Shown piece by piece: positions 1 to 12,969 of a stretch of 64,000 nt of DNA (position 1 is the stretch's first letter; the number at the start of each line of letters is the position of its first letter). Source of the stretch: Pseudorasbora parva (taxonomy: Eukaryota > Chordata > Actinopteri > Cypriniformes > Gobionidae). Under the pieces are notes generated by a model that saw only the letters and a list, made by a program, of their open reading frames with translations, made no database searches and was not told the DNA's origin. Location of the stretch: positions 6,382,428-6,446,427 of the forward strand of contig NC_090173.1 of NCBI RefSeq assembly GCF_024679245.1, written 5' to 3'. The position numbers and the translations under genes were made by a program.

Positions 1-712
1 CGGTTAAAACAACAAAAAATACGACGTATTCCGCTCCCTTCAATAATACTTGCAAATGCTCAGTCACTCAGAAATAAGATCGATGAGCTACAAGCATATT
101 CAAACTATCTACAGGAATACAGGAACGCCTGTATTATGGCCTTCAGTGAGACGTGGCTGTCGTCTAAAGACAGCGACGCGGACTTATCGATCAGCGGCTT
201 TGGGGCGCCTGTTAGGATGGATAGAGACTCTGAAGTTACGGGGAAATCTCAGGGTGGTGGAGTGTGTGTATATATAAACCAGCGGTGGTGTAGCAACATC
301 ACCTTTAGGGAAAAGATATGCACGCCTGACATCGAACTGCTTTCCATCTCCGTTCTATCTCCCGAGAGAATTTCCCCAGATATTTGTGACTGTAATATAT
401 ATTCACCCCAAGGCAAACACACATACTGCTGCCGATATAATTCGTAAAGTGGCTCAAAGACTTCAATCTCTTTCCCTGGATGCCCCATGTCTGCTTATGG
501 GAGATTTTAATAATTGCAAACTGAGTAAATCCCTTAATTTTTATCAATATGTCACATGTCCAACTAGAAAAAATAAAACCTTGGACAAATGCTATGGTTC
601 AATTAAGGAGGCATATAAGGCCTCCCCTCAGGCTCCCATAGGATCTTCTGATCACTGTACTATAAATCTCATCCCGGTGTACAGACCTATACTCAAAAGG
701 GGGGGAAGTTAA
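1..712 (+). pseudogene. LINE (APE-type non-LTR retrotransposon) endonuclease region, broken
   Basis: Seen: an AP-like endonuclease domain reading from the window edge. Residues LANAQSLRNK lie near base 49, then FSETWL, GGGVCVYIN, a GDFNNC segment near 500 and a SDHCTI segment near 650, in the usual order for the endonuclease of a LINE ORF2. The frame changes between about 390 and 447, so it is not one intact reading frame. Family knowledge: this nuclease nicks target DNA for target-primed reverse transcription. The reverse transcriptase of the same copy continues after 1744. The style fits the Jockey/CR1/Rex1 group, but I cannot name the family. The start of the element lies outside the window. 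Confidence 0.8.
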
Positions 713-860
713 AACTAGAGAGATTGAGATCTGGGACGAAGAGTCTGTTCTGAAATTACAAGGTTGTTTTGACTGTACCGATTGGTCTGTTCTCATTGAC
801 TCTGCTTCGGATATCAATGAGGTTGTTGATGCTGTATGTTGCTACATTTCTTTTTGTGTG

Positions 861-1743
861 TGTTACAATCTTTCACCCTTGTCTAAGGGTGGAATTTGCA
901 ACATTGAAATTATGACCACTGTGTGTGCGTGGTGGCGGTAAAACAAAAACGCTGTCACACTACTAGTGAACAAACCCGATTTATTATGAATAAAATCAAG
1001 GTATTTCCCAGACGTGAGATAATAAATTATAATGATAATAGTAATAATGATAAGAAAGAACAATAAGGAATATAGACAATAAATATAACAAACCTAAACT
1101 TAAACCGGGGAAAACAAGACAAACAGTGGCACCAAATAAAAGAACAAAAACAAAAGGAAAACCCCAAGTCTAACTCAAGTTCAACCTCTAACCTAACTGA
1201 TGAAAAGAAAATTAAGTAAAGCAAGTCTTCAGCGTTTCCACGCCCTAACTTACCTACTCTCTCTAACCAAATCAAAACATACAGAAGTGGTGCTCACTTC
1301 TAAACTAGTGTGTCTATACATTGATCACTGGGTATTGCAAAATGTACGTCACGTGACATGCTACCTGTCCAGTTTTCCCACGGTCCACAAAGGTAGGCAG
1401 ATGCACCCAAAAATAGCCCAGGAAAGAATTAACAGACCACGTCAAAACCTAAACCAAATACCTAACTTAACAAACATAATCAAACGGGCAGATACACGAA
1501 GAAGCAGGAGAATCAAGCCGCCCTCGCGTCCGTCTCTGTCGCTCTTTTAAGCTCTGGCGCGGGACAGGATTCGCTGCGGAAGTCATGACGTCACACCCGT
1601 TTCGGACGACGAACGGTTTCTTGAGCCAATCAGCCGTTCCGTGTATAAGGCTAGGTGTGTCTAAGAAATTGACAGGGAAAGAGAAAGAGAGAGAGAGAAA
1701 AAGAAGAGCACACACACAAGCACAAACAACTGGGGACGTAACA
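861..1743. mobile_element. Solo LTR inserted in the LINE
   Basis: Seen: an 883-bp block that begins TGTTAC and ends GTAACA (perfect inverted termini, TG...CA) and is flanked on both sides by the 5-bp direct repeat GTGTG (856-860 and 1744-1748). LINE coding sequence stops before it and resumes after it. No gag or pol lies inside, so this is a lone long terminal repeat left by LTR-LTR recombination. A 5-bp duplication fits Gypsy or BEL type integrases. Orientation is undecided. It is not visibly related to the BEL LTR at 3154. Confidence 0.8.
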
Positions 1744-3153
1744 GTGTGGATTCTATTATTCCCAAAAAATATGTCAAAGTGTATGCAAATAATAAGCCAT
1801 GGGTCACTAGCTCATTGAAACAAGTATTAATGAAAAAACATAGTGCTTTTCATAACGGGAATGAGCATGAAATTAGGGAGGCAACGAAGGAGGTCCGAGC
1901 AGAAATCAAGAAGGCTAAATTGCAATATAAAAATAAGATAGAGGAAAGACTGGGCAGTAACAACCTGAAGGTAGCATGGGATGGGGTGAAAAGAATGATA
2001 GGGTTGCAAAAAACACAAAAAAAAAAAATCAGTCCAATTGCCAATGTATACAAATGATAGTGAGTTATCTGAAGCGTTGATCACCTTTTTTTTCACGTTT
2101 TGATAATCATGACTTTTCGGACAAACTAAATAAATTAACGGAGGAACAGGCTCAGGTAAAATCTACTCCTTTCTCAATTACAAAAGAGGAGGTTAGGTCT
2201 GTATTTAAGAGAATTAAAGTAAATAAGAGTCCAGGACCGGATGGAATTACTGGGAGATTGTTGAAGTGCTGTTCAGAGCAGCTCTGTGGGGTGTTTGCTG
2301 ACATCTTTGAGATGTCCTGGGAACAGGGAAGGGTCCCGATGGCTTGGAAGGAGTCTATCATAGTTCCAGTGGCAAAGGGCAACTCTGTGAGCACACAATG
2401 ACTTCAGACCAGTGGCATTGACCTCACTGGTCATGAAATCATTTGAAAGGATTGTTAAGCGGCTTTTGCTGTTCAGTGTGGGTGGGGCCCTGGACCCTTT
2501 GCAATTTGCATATAGGGCTAGCAGAGGGGTAGAGGATGCCCAGATTGCACTCTTAGATCTCCTCTATAGACATTTAGACGGTCCTGGTACACATGTCAGA
2601 CTCTTGTTTTTGGATTTTTCTTCTGCTTTTAATACTATCCAACCACACGTTTTAGTCAGTAAATAATTATCAGAATTTAACATTGAGAGTAATCTTGTGT
2701 GCTGGATTATGGACTTTTTAACTAACAGAACACAGCGAGTTAAGGTGAATGGCTGTCTCTCTCGAAGGCGTGTCTCTTCCACTGGCTTCCCGCAGGGTTG
2801 TGTACTTTCACCTTTACTATACATCCTCTGCACTAACAATTGTAGGAGTCATTATAGTAATAGACACATTCTGAAATATGCGGATGATACAGTTATTGTC
2901 AGTTTACTGCAGAAACATGAATCTCAGCATGGGCCAGTGGTCGATGAGTTTGTAAGTTGGTGTGACAGGTCTTTTCTCCATCTTAACACCTCTAAAACCA
3001 AGGATATGCTCATAGATTATAGGAGAAAACAATCTGGTTGTCCTCCACCCACCTATATAAAAGGAATCGGCATAGAAGTGGTAGAGCAGTACAAATATCT
3101 GGGCACTGTGTTAGACAATAAACTTAAATTTAACATAAATGCAGAAATGATCT
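1744..3153 (+). pseudogene. LINE reverse transcriptase region, broken
   Basis: Seen: the linker and reverse transcriptase of the LINE that starts at the window edge. Landmarks in order are SPGPDGITGRLL (about 2230), VALTSLVMKSFERI (about 2415), LDFSSAFNTI (about 2612), FPQGCVLSPLLY (about 2790), the catalytic KYADDTV (about 2873) and YKYLGTVLD (about 3093). Stops and frame shifts fall near 2060, 2400 and 2665, so this copy is dead although YADD is kept. The sequence ends abruptly where the BEL LTR begins at 3154, so the LINE 3' end is missing or displaced. Assignment to the Jockey/CR1/Rex1 group is by general motif style only. Confidence 0.8.
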
Positions 3154-3563
3154 TGTTGCAAAGGTAGTGCTGAGGCGCCATCTAGTGGCCTGTGGCGGAG
3201 CGGCGGAAGTGACTGTGCACGAGTAATGTGCATGACGAGAAACAGCTGCGCTCTCCCCAAGAAGACCGTTTCCGAAGTCGCGGTGCAGTGTTCGTGCTGA
3301 TTATTAATGACTGTGTGCGTCCATTTGAAGAAACCATACACATATACAGTCAAGTATAATGCAAACCAACTGCATCCTCTGCATCCAAATCTGCACCTGT
3401 AATCTAAAGTGTGACAACATTGTGGTCTAATGTATGTCTGTGCTGCTGAAGAAACTTCAGTAAAGTGTTCAAACTCATTCCTGACTCCTGTCTTGCGTTC
3501 TGACCGACGCTCCAAGGTGAGAACTATAACCTACTAAGCACCTGTGGTCCTTTCTCCTAAACA
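3154..3563 (+). repeat. Probable 5' LTR of the BEL/Pao element
   Basis: Placed between the end of LINE coding sequence and the primer binding site at 3568. It begins TGTTGCAAAGG and ends CTAAACA, giving about 410 bp with TG...CA ends. The 5' edge is chosen from the terminal dinucleotide and the LINE break, since no second LTR is available for comparison. A strong splice-donor-like CAAGGTGAGA lies near 3514. Confidence 0.55.
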
Positions 3564-3567
3564 TAGT

Positions 3568-3584
3568 TGGTCCTTCGAGCCGGA
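3568..3584 (+). other. Primer binding site, tRNA-Tyr type
   Basis: TGGTCCTTCGAGCCGGA starts four bases after the proposed LTR end. It is complementary to the 3' end of eukaryotic tRNA-Tyr (acceptor stem ending TCGAAGGA plus CCA). A host tRNA would prime minus-strand cDNA here. The match was made from memory of the tRNA-Tyr acceptor stem. Confidence 0.75.
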
Positions 3585-3605
3585 TCTCAGTGCTTACCTT
3601 GGTTA

Positions 3606-6081
3606 ATGATGGCTGCTCCTAGAGACAAGAGTGAAGCCCTTCAAGAATCTGTACGGCGAAAACGGCAAGTCCGACTGCCAACCTATTTGTCAGACTACCA
3701 AGTGAATGTAACAGGCCACAGAGAATTGACTTCCTCTTATATAGAAGGTATTGCAGCACAGAGTACATTTAGACCCGAAGAGGAGTGCAGTGCAGAGAGT
3801 GATAGAACTGGCAGAATTATGTTAACAGCGGGTTCAGTGCTGGCCAGACCTGGAAGTCGGTATTCTGCCAGAGATGAGTGGGGTGCCTTCTATACTGAAT
3901 TAGAGGACATTCAAGCTCAGAATGGCCAGGACACTCAGCTTGTACAGAGTTTGCGTGATAGAGTGCGCCAGCATGTATTATCCATTATTATACACACCCA
4001 GCAATGCCATTCAGTCAGCCACAACCATTGCGTCATGAAACCTTTCCCACATTTGTGCCAGCAACCGAGAAAGTCTATTTAGGCCCTAAGCCACAAATTC
4101 CCATGTTAATTAATCGAGATCCTGCAGAATTCGCCAGGCTGAAGATGTCGTTGGAGAATCTACTCCCAGTCAACGCTACTGAGCTCTTTAAATACCAGAT
4201 ACTGGTTGACCATCTTAAATTAGAGGAAGCCTCCTTGATTGCTGATTCTTACCTGAACTCTGCCACACCATACTCTGATACAATGATGGCCTTAAATGAG
4301 AGGTTTGGTCAGCCTCATCAGTTAGCCCTCAAAAGAATCGCACAAGTCATGGATGCTCCAGACATCAAGCGAGGAGATCATGAGGCATTTCAAAGGTTCG
4401 CACTGCAGATCAGAGCTCTTGTGGGCATGCTGGAAACCCTTGGCATGGAGGGAGAAGTGGAATTAAAATGTGGCTCTCATGTCGCCAGACTGCTTGGCAA
4501 ACTACCTCCAGAGTTGTGTGCAGACTTCCGCAGACACCTATATTATCAGTCTGACTCTGTGTATACATTGCCTGAATTTTCTAAGTGGCTCCAGTATGAA
4601 GCATGGTGTCAGGGCCACACCGAACCGTCCAACAAAAGAAATCCTGAGAGCCGGGCAAAGTCAGCCCGCCTCACCAGACCGGCCACAATCCTTCATGGGG
4701 CCAAAGCTGCCTCGTTGATGAAGGTCCCAGAACCAGGACCTAAAGCATCCATCTCAGGCAAGAAAAGAGGTAGAGTGCAACCTTATTGTCCGTACTGTGA
4801 AAGCTCTGAACATTTCTTAAGTCAGTGTGCTACTTTTCAGACTTTTGCTCCTGAGCAGATCCGTAAGTGGATCACTGAGAACAAGAGGTGCATAAAATGT
4901 GGTCGACCTCATGCTGTTAAAGATTGCACTCTAAAGAAGCCATGCAATATTTGCCAGAACATACACCTCCAGATACTGCATGAGGTTAATTCTATGGCAA
5001 GTAAAGAGGGCATATGTATGTTGAGCTCTGCGGTTGGCACCGCCTACCTGAATCGGCCTACAGACTGCAGCCGGGTATTGCTGAAGGTGGTAAAGGTTCG
5101 TCTGCAGTATTCTGAACGTGCTCTGGAAACTTATGCTGTACTCGACGACGGTTCAGAGAGGACCATTCTTCTGTGTGAAGCAGCAGATAAGCTTGGCCTG
5201 TGTGGAATTCCTGAGGACCTAGCATTGAGAACAATCAGGCAAGAAACACAAGTACTCAGAGGAGCATCTGTCTCTTTTAGTGTTTCCCCTGCTTCACAGC
5301 CAAAACGGAATTACCACATCAATGGAGCGTTCACTGCTCAGAATCTGGGACTGGCTGATCATTCTTATCCACTAGCCACCTTACAGAAGAGGTACAAACA
5401 CCTTAGAGGCTTGCCACTTGAGCCCTTTGATCAAGTTTACCCTCTTCTACTCATTGGAGCTGACCAGCCTCATTTGATCACTCCAACAGAACCAGTACGT
5501 CTGGGAACCCCAGGAGGACCGGTTGCTATAAGGACCAGATTGGGATGGACACTACAAGGCCCAGCCAGAGGTCTACCACAGCATTCTAGATCTCGGAACT
5601 GTTACCTGACCTCAGTAAACCCTGAAACAGTTGAATTTCTGAGAAATGTGGAGAAGTTGTGGCAGGTGGACACATTACCATTCAAATCAGAGAAACAGTC
5701 AACTCGATCACGAGAGGATCAAGAGGCACTCTCACTCCTGGAAAGCAAAACCATCCGTGTTGAGCACAACAACCTCCAGCACTATGCGACCCCTTTGCTA
5801 CGGAAGATAAATACTTCCCCTTTCCATGTGACCAAAGATGCTGTCATGCCAAGTCTCAGAGGTACTGAGAAACGACTTGCTAAAGATGATGACAAAGCCT
5901 CAGCATACTTAAAGGAATTTAGCAAACTTGAATTGGCAGGTTCAGTGCGCAAGCTGACTGAGGAAGAGGTTGCACAGAGTGAGGAATCATGGTTCATTCC
6001 CCATCATCTGGTACAACATAATGGGAAGAACCACCTAGTTTTCAATTGTTCTTACCAATACCAGGGCCGCAACCTCAACGA
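3606..6081 (+). pseudogene. BEL/Pao gag-pol, 5' part: gag, zinc knuckles, protease, start of RT
   Basis: Start chosen at the tandem ATG codons 3606/3609, just downstream of the primer site. The first frame (to about 3980) is the N-terminal gag region. A shift then moves coding to the frame that runs to the insertion at 6082. Visible parts: a DUF1759-like gag core (about 4100-4600), two Cys-rich knuckles (CPYCESSEHFLSQC near 4788 and CIKCGRPHAVKDC near 4890), an aspartic protease with VLDDGSERT (about 5140), and the N-terminal RT segment ending at the transposon junction. In intact BEL elements gag and pol are usually one frame, so the shift near 3980-4004 is inactivating. The pol remainder lies at 18937. 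Confidence 0.85.
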
Positions 6082-6110
6082 CCCTTACGAAAAAGAAGTT
6101 TATTCAAGTG
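6082..6110 (+). repeat. Left terminal inverted repeat of the CACTA-like element
   Basis: Starts CCCTTACGAAAAAGAAG and pairs with the right end, read on the minus strand as CCCTTACGGAAAAAAAG. Beyond it, 6110-6330 is rich in AGTATACTT/AAGTAC words typical of subterminal transposase-binding regions. Confidence 0.75.
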
Positions 6111-6616
6111 TGCTATTAGTATACTTCTTTTAAACTAAAAATAAGAAAGTTTACTTCCAGTCTACTTTATATGTACTACTCAGATGTACTTCTCAGAAAT
6201 GTACTTCAAATTGCACTTAAGTATACTTGACTTATACTGACAGACAAGTCTAAGTATATTTGGCCTATGCTTGCTATTTGAGATTTACTTAAAAGTATAA
6301 GTAAGTATTCTAAGTGTTATTGGCGTGTACTTGTGTTTACTATTTTGATTGAGTAGTTTATTACTTTTATACTTATTACTTTATTTCTTAATACTTTTTA
6401 ACATAATATTACACAATGTCTCTAACATGTTCAAGTTTATATAGTAACAAGCTTTCGGGTGGAATAGCATAGAGTAAATAAAATAAACATGTAACTGAAC
6501 ATGAAATTGACACAGTGAAACTAACAGACACAGAAACATAATTTTTTAATGGTTTTATTGGCAATTCTTCCAAGGTGTAAGAGTATTGTAACATAATTTA
6601 CTCATACTAGCTTCTA

Positions 6617-7410
6617 CAGGTCCTTCTCAAAAAATTTGCATATTGTGATACAGTTCATTATTTTCCATAATATAATGATAAAAATTAAACTTTCATATAT
6701 TTTAGATTCATTGCACTCCAACTGAAATATTTCAGGTCTTTTATTGCTTTAATACTGATGATACCCAAAATTCATATCTCAAAAAATTTGCATATCATGA
6801 AGCGGTTCTCTAAACGAGCTATTAACCTAATCATCTGAATCAACTAATTAACTCTAAACACCTGCAAAAGATTCCTGAGGCTTTTAAAAACTCCCATCCT
6901 GGTTCATTACTCAAAACCGCAATCATGGGTAAGACTGCCGACCTGACTGCTGTCCAGAAGGCCATCATTGACACCCTCAAGCGAGAGGGGAAGACACAGA
7001 AAGACATTGCTGAACGAATAGGCTGTTCCCTGAGTGCTGTATCAAGGCACCTCAGTGGGAAGTCTGTGGGAAGGAAAAAGTGTGGCGAGTGTCACGAGAA
7101 GAGGTGAGCGGACCCTGAGGAAGATTGTGGAGAAGGACCGATTCCAGACCTTGGGGGACCTGCGGAAGCAGTGGACTGAGTCTGGAGTAGAAACATCCTG
7201 GAAAAGGATTCCCGACCAAGTATTGAGTGCATAACAACAGAATTATTTGAAGGTTGCCTTTTTTTGTATTAAAAACACTTTTCTTTTATTGGTCGGATGA
7301 AATATGCTATTTTTTTTATTAGAGACCTGAAATATTTCATTTGGTGTGCAATGAATCTAAAATATATGAAAGTTAAATTTTTATCATTACATTATGGAAA
7401 ATAATGAACT
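6617..7410 (+). mobile_element. Deleted Tc1/mariner element nested in the CACTA-like transposon
   Basis: The left end is TA followed by CAGGTCCTTCTCAAAAAA (6617). About 130 bp of inverted repeat is shared between 6650-6750 and 7310-7410. The outermost right ~25 bp is missing, so the right end is truncated. Inside, 6925-7107 encodes the N-terminal helix-turn-helix of a Tc1-type transposase (VQKAIIDTLKREGKTQKDI, then GCSLSAVSRHLSGK), continuing in another frame to about 7210. The catalytic DDE domain is deleted. Direction follows the coding remnant. Confidence 0.8.
6925..7234 (+). pseudogene. Tc1-type transposase, N-terminal DNA-binding remnant
   Basis: Begins at an ATG (MGKTADLTAVQKAI). It keeps the first helix-turn-helix of the bipartite paired-like DNA-binding region that recognises Tc1 inverted repeats. 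The frame shifts near 7085, after which GERTLRKIVEKDRFQTLGD continues the second DNA-binding half in a different frame. About 100 of the usual ~340 residues are present. No DDE catalytic residues remain, so at most it could bind DNA, and the shift makes even that unlikely. Confidence 0.75.
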
Positions 7411-8114
7411 TATAGATAGTTATACAGGGAGATACATTTTTAAATCTCATTACAAATCATCAAGCCAAATAGAAAAATAAGCAAGCCTTTTTATGAAACA
7501 AATTATTGCCAATACAACACTAAAATACTATGAATAATATGACTAATGACTGCTTTTTTAGTCTCTTTCAAATAGATTTGGCAAAGGTGCAATGTATAAA
7601 TTCTCATTTGTTTCAACAACAACACATTTCATTTTTATCATTTCAGGCCAGATGGCACTGATCTTTACATTCTTCCTAACCTCATGTACAAAAGTACTCT
7701 CTACATTTATTTGTGAATCCTTACATAAAGGCCTGCTAGATTTAATAAGTACCTCAACTAAAGCACAGCAATGTTTGGTACATTCACAAAATGCAGGGCT
7801 TTGATGGGCACACATTTGTTTAAATATGACTAAGTCATTAATTAAACAGAATGTACCATCTTTCAAGTATGCAGCACTGTTATATCTTTTCTTCAGTCGA
7901 TCATATTTTTGAGTGTGATACAGAACTCCATTAACCAAGAAACGCCTGTAAGACCAGAAGCAGTTACTTAGATTTCCACATAACTTAGAAATTGCAAGCC
8001 TGGATGAAGTTGTGATGTTTTCCTGACATGGGGGATGCCCAAAAACCTGGACACTATCATTTATTTTTTCACATTTATCTGTTCTTCGCTTATTAAAATA
8101 AAGTTCTCTATGTC

Positions 8115-9175
8115 CTTAGTTTCCTGTTTACACTCAGTGCATTTGGGGTCTATATGACCCCAAAATGTAAAGAGTGATTGTAAAAAAAATATACATTTTT
8201 AATATTACATATAATATATTATTTTTTTTGTTCACTTCTCATCTATACAGTAATGCTGTGTTTTTGGATATTCAAAGTACTTTTGTACCTATTTACCACA
8301 CAAATCCTCATTTATACCATTAGCTTGCGTGTGAAATATCAATTTTTTATGAAAAAAATACTTAAATCATGATCTAAATTAAAATGAATTTGTTTCTGGA
8401 TATTGATATAGGTGTTAGCTGTACAATTCTGCCATCTGTTGGTCAAAGACAAACTTGAAGGAATTACAATTTAAGAAAGAAATTGTTTTGTCCATAGGGG
8501 GCAATAGAGATCCATTCATTTTACTGGATGTGGCCAACTGCTCATATCATAACTTTTGTTATACATTTTGTGAATTTATACATGTATAAACATTATACAA
8601 GACATAAAAAAATAAATATTCCTTCAAATAGTAGAATTTTGGTAGTTTTTGATAAGTTTTGAAATGTCTGTTTTAACAAAATACCACATAAATCGCCACA
8701 TAAGAAACACCTAAAGTACAAGACTTAGAATCGGATTGTAGTTGAATATTATTTATTTTAATGAACCAAATGTGGAAAAAAATTATTAACTTTAGAATTT
8801 TGAAGATATTAATTTAATAATATATATATAAAAAAACAGCAGCAATATGCATAAATGACCAGGAGTGAAGAATGAACATTGAATAACAATATAATTTTTT
8901 GATAATCAAATTCTGAACACTGACCATAAAAGCAATAACTAGCTACAAAAATTATTACATAATTCACATGGTAAAAAAGCAGTTCAGAATGTTGTGAATG
9001 AACATGTATCATGAACAAAAATCAGTCCATGCTCTGGCCCTCTTTTGTATGGGAATATATGTTATGGGAACAATTACTTTGCTTTCAAAACAAAGTTGCA
9101 GCTCTTAGATCTCAGAGTAAACTTTCTCAAAGTTGAACGGGTCAGTTTCCTTTCATCTCTCCCTTGCTCTCTCTG

Positions 9176-9216
<41 letters not shown>

Positions 9217-9298
9217 ATTAGGTCTCACCCCTTTTATCTTTGTTCTGCATTTGTGGCTGATTTTATTTGGCTATGGCAGTCATTCCTGTTAGTATGTA

Positions 9299-9334
<36 letters not shown>

Positions 9335-9894
9335 AGTGAGCATGTCTTTTCTACATTGCATTTTTGCTCTAGTACCAGGCCTTCATTTCTGTGTAGAAAT
9401 TTTCAGATTTTTTTCTGGAATTATTGATTTTATTTGTCAATTTCTAAAAAAAAATGCTTTCAATTGGAGTCACTCCTGTGTGTTTGTTTATGTGTGTTTG
9501 TGTGCGTGAGCATGTGTGTGTGCAAGTGATCATGTTCGTTCCACTTTACATTTGTGCTCTAGTACCAGGGCTTCATTGTGGTATGGAAATTTTCAGATTT
9601 ATTCTGGATTTATATATTTTTTTTGACAAATGAAAAATAAAAAACAAATTTTTTTCGATTTTCCCATTCATTTCAATGTGGGGTCATATTGACCCCAAAG
9701 CTCCTGAGTGTGACAAATTTTTTTACATGCCTTTAGAACAACCGAATCAAGCCCAGTTTTTTTGTGCATGTACAGATAGATAACTTAGGAAAAGTCACAA
9801 AGTTTTATTCCACTGAGATAAAGGGAACCATTTTTTTTAACTAAAGAAAAGTGCTTTGGGGTCATATAGACCCCAGAGCACAAACTAGGGTTAA
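8115..9894. mobile_element. Non-autonomous TTAA-type (piggyBac-like) element splitting the transposase
   Basis: The right edge is TTAA (9891-9894) with CCCTAGTTTGTGCTC reading inward on the minus strand. The left edge is TTAG (8115-8118), a one-base-decayed TTAA. Both ends carry the palindromic word GGGGTCTATATGACCCC just inside, and a related word lies at 9680-9698. Removing the block rejoins the transposase frame at the junction. There is no transposase of its own. It includes TG microsatellites (9183-9215, 9300-9331) and a diverged ~190-bp tandem duplication (about 9285-9475 and 9475-9660, each with CTCTAGTACCAGG). Assignment to piggyBac is from the TTAA target and CCC start. Confidence 0.7.
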
Positions 9895-12800
9895 TAAATG
9901 ACTGGACCTTTGCACTCGTATGTTTAGCCTTTTCTGGCAATTCTTTCCACAACATAAATTTTCTAACTATTTGTGAAGGGACATTCTGTGTTCCATTAAA
10001 ATACTTTAATAGAGTACCCATATTGGATTCAAATGGAAAGGCTGACGTAGCCCATAATGGTCCCCACTGCTTCACACTTTGTGTGATATGTGTGAGCAAG
10101 TGTATATTAAAAGTCATGTGGTCTTTCCCATATATTCTTTGAAATTCTATTACAAATTTTTTAAGAGCCAGTTCTGACAACAATACACTTCTAGTCTTGA
10201 TCTTATCCTGGAGTAATGTATATATGCCAAACACCAATAGAAACAAATGATTCCAAAATCTGGCAGGGAGTATGCCTTTCAGTACAGGGAGGGCATAGAA
10301 TAGGAGAAATGCTCGCCATTCTGAAGCTTTCCAGAACTTCCTTTCATTCACTGATCTTGGTGTCCTAGTTATCTCAACAGGAGGTTTTATTTTTAAAAGC
10401 CGCATATCAACCTCTTCTGTCTGTTTGCCAATGTACCAGGGGGATTCACTGTTTGCTGTATCAAACCACAATGTGGACAGTTGCCGAGTGACTCCAAGGC
10501 ACACGTTGTGTTGATATTCAGGAATGAAACCATTTATCATTTGGAAATGACTAAGCTTCATTAAAGGAGATGGCCCTTTTACTCCAAATACTGGCTCATT
10601 ATCTGAAGCTGACATTGCATGACTGAAATGATCTCTTTCATTTCGAAGTTTGGGTTCAGGTTGATCATATGGATAGGATTTACCACCTTTGTGATAACAG
10701 AAGTCGCAACCATAAAAACCATTAAACTGCTTTGTGTTACGAAGCATTGGACGAGCCATTGAATCAGAGCTACACACCACCACAAACACTTTAGAAACAT
10801 GCTGGTTTCCCTGTGCGTCTTTCCAGTCAATACCTTCAGTCTCTAATAATAAGGCTTCTTTAACAAATGGTGTTAGTAATGTTAGCATGGATGGTTTACT
10901 TGGCCCAAACCATAACGCTGACATCAAAATGTGACTTTTTCTCAATTCTGGTTCCAGTTCAATTACCTGACACTGAACTGGCCAAATGCTGCATTTAGAA
11001 ATTTTGAATACTGGTGCGCCATCACAATTCCAAATTAGTGTCAAATCATCTTTTCCAAGAACTCCACTGTCACATAACATTTGATACTCTTCACCAGATT
11101 GTATGTCAGAGAGAACCCCACTTGTTCTAGTTTTTTCATTAAGATTTACACCATATTCTTGCAAAAGCTGCTGAATCTGTGCATACAGGGGCAAAACAAG
11201 AAAATAGAATCCATTCTTAAGGTTTGAATTGGCATCAAATTCTGAATTGCAAGTGTCACATTGAGAGGGACAGTCTCCTCTGACGCCTAGGTATTTTAAA
11301 CAACTTTCACAATAGAAGTGTACTTCAAATTTAGAGGAACTTCCAAAATCTTTGTGGAAAAGGTAATGTGAAGATGGGATCAGACCTGGAAACATTATGT
11401 TAAACATTTCCAGTAAGTGAGTAAGTGCTTTGCCTGTTAAATTGTGCCGTAACATATAAGACATCAGCATTAATACACTTTCTCCTTTTGAAAGAGGTGC
11501 ACCAGGATACAAGGGCTTGTCACCAGTAATGGCTATATCTTCAATCCCCTACAGAGAGACAAAATATTTAAAAATGTGAGCAGCAGCAGAATGATCAGGA
11601 ATATCAGTCCATCTTATTTTCTTTCCCTTTCTTGGGTATATTTCCTAGAAATATTTACCCTCGATAATCACAAAATAGCTTCACTCTTTTCATTTTAAAT
11701 CACTTTATCATATCCTAGCTGCAAACCAAAAATAACAGGGTATAAAAAATAAAAATAACAGGGTATAAAAAATAAAAATAACAGGGTTTGGTACATTCTT
11801 GAATTGCCCAGGAATGATTTGTTTTTATGGTCTCAATATTGTCATTAGTTTATATTTGTGCTTTCATGGGTTGGTAATGCAGAATACTCTATTTGTGTCT
11901 GTCAATTCACTTCCGTATTTGGCCAAACAGGTCTACGTGAACTGTTACACTAACGAAAACACTGTGTCACAGAATGTACTACATACCACTGTTAATTCAG
12001 ATGCGTTTTCTCCACTAGTACCCTCCATCAAGTCTTCTCTTTCCACATAATATTCATCTTCAGAATCAAGCATGTTTCCTTCAGAATCTGACAGGTCTTC
12101 CTCACTCTACAGGTTGTAAATGAAAAAAATGAAATGAAAGGAAATATTATCAGTGAATGAAAAAGGTATTTAACCAAAGGAAAGATATGTGTGATATGTG
12201 TATAATTGTGTATTTACCTCTTGAATGTCAGCACAAAATAAACTGGTACTGAAGGATCTGTCTTTGTCCACTTTGTCAGGGCCACTGCTGGACGCATTAC
12301 TCAGGATGTCTTTTGTGTTTGTTTGGTCATCCCCATTGTCTTGATCATCCTCATCCTTTAAAAAAATGGGAAGGATGACATGTCAAGGAAATTCCTTATA
12401 CTTTTAACATTATTTTGATAGTTTTAGCAATTTATAAAGTAGCCTAAAATAAATTAAAAAGTAAAAAGGGCCATGAATTCAGCCAAATACAAGACCAAAG
12501 AGGATACATAACGTTTCTGAAATTAAATGAATTCTACATTATAATTGTTGCCAAATAATTATTAGAATCAGTGTTGTTGCACATCACATGGAGATTCCTT
12601 TGAAACAGTCACCTCCTACAGGGATATTGATTGTAACAGACAATCTATTGTGTAAATAGATGGTGCTGAATTTCATTAGATATCATAGCCTAGATGCAGG
12701 CAAATTCATTTTATTTTATGTTTGTGTTGCCCTTCCATTTCAAGTTATTGCATCCTTATGTGGAAACATAATTTGATGAGAACATACTCAATTTATTAGT

Positions 12801-12969
12801 ATTTTTGAAATTCAATAAAAATTATGAATAAAGTAAGAAAGAAACCATTCTTCTTTGAGTAGGCTTTTCCCCCCAAAATGCAATCATATTTCGTTCCCTC
12901 GTTTTATAAATCGTGCGCATGATTTAGCCTACTAGTTTTTTACTGCATGACATGTTGGGGGCTCCAGGT

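Noticed and set aside
3568..3584. Partial tRNA gene
   Set aside because: Only the 3' acceptor complement is present, right after an LTR. It is a primer binding site, not a tRNA gene.
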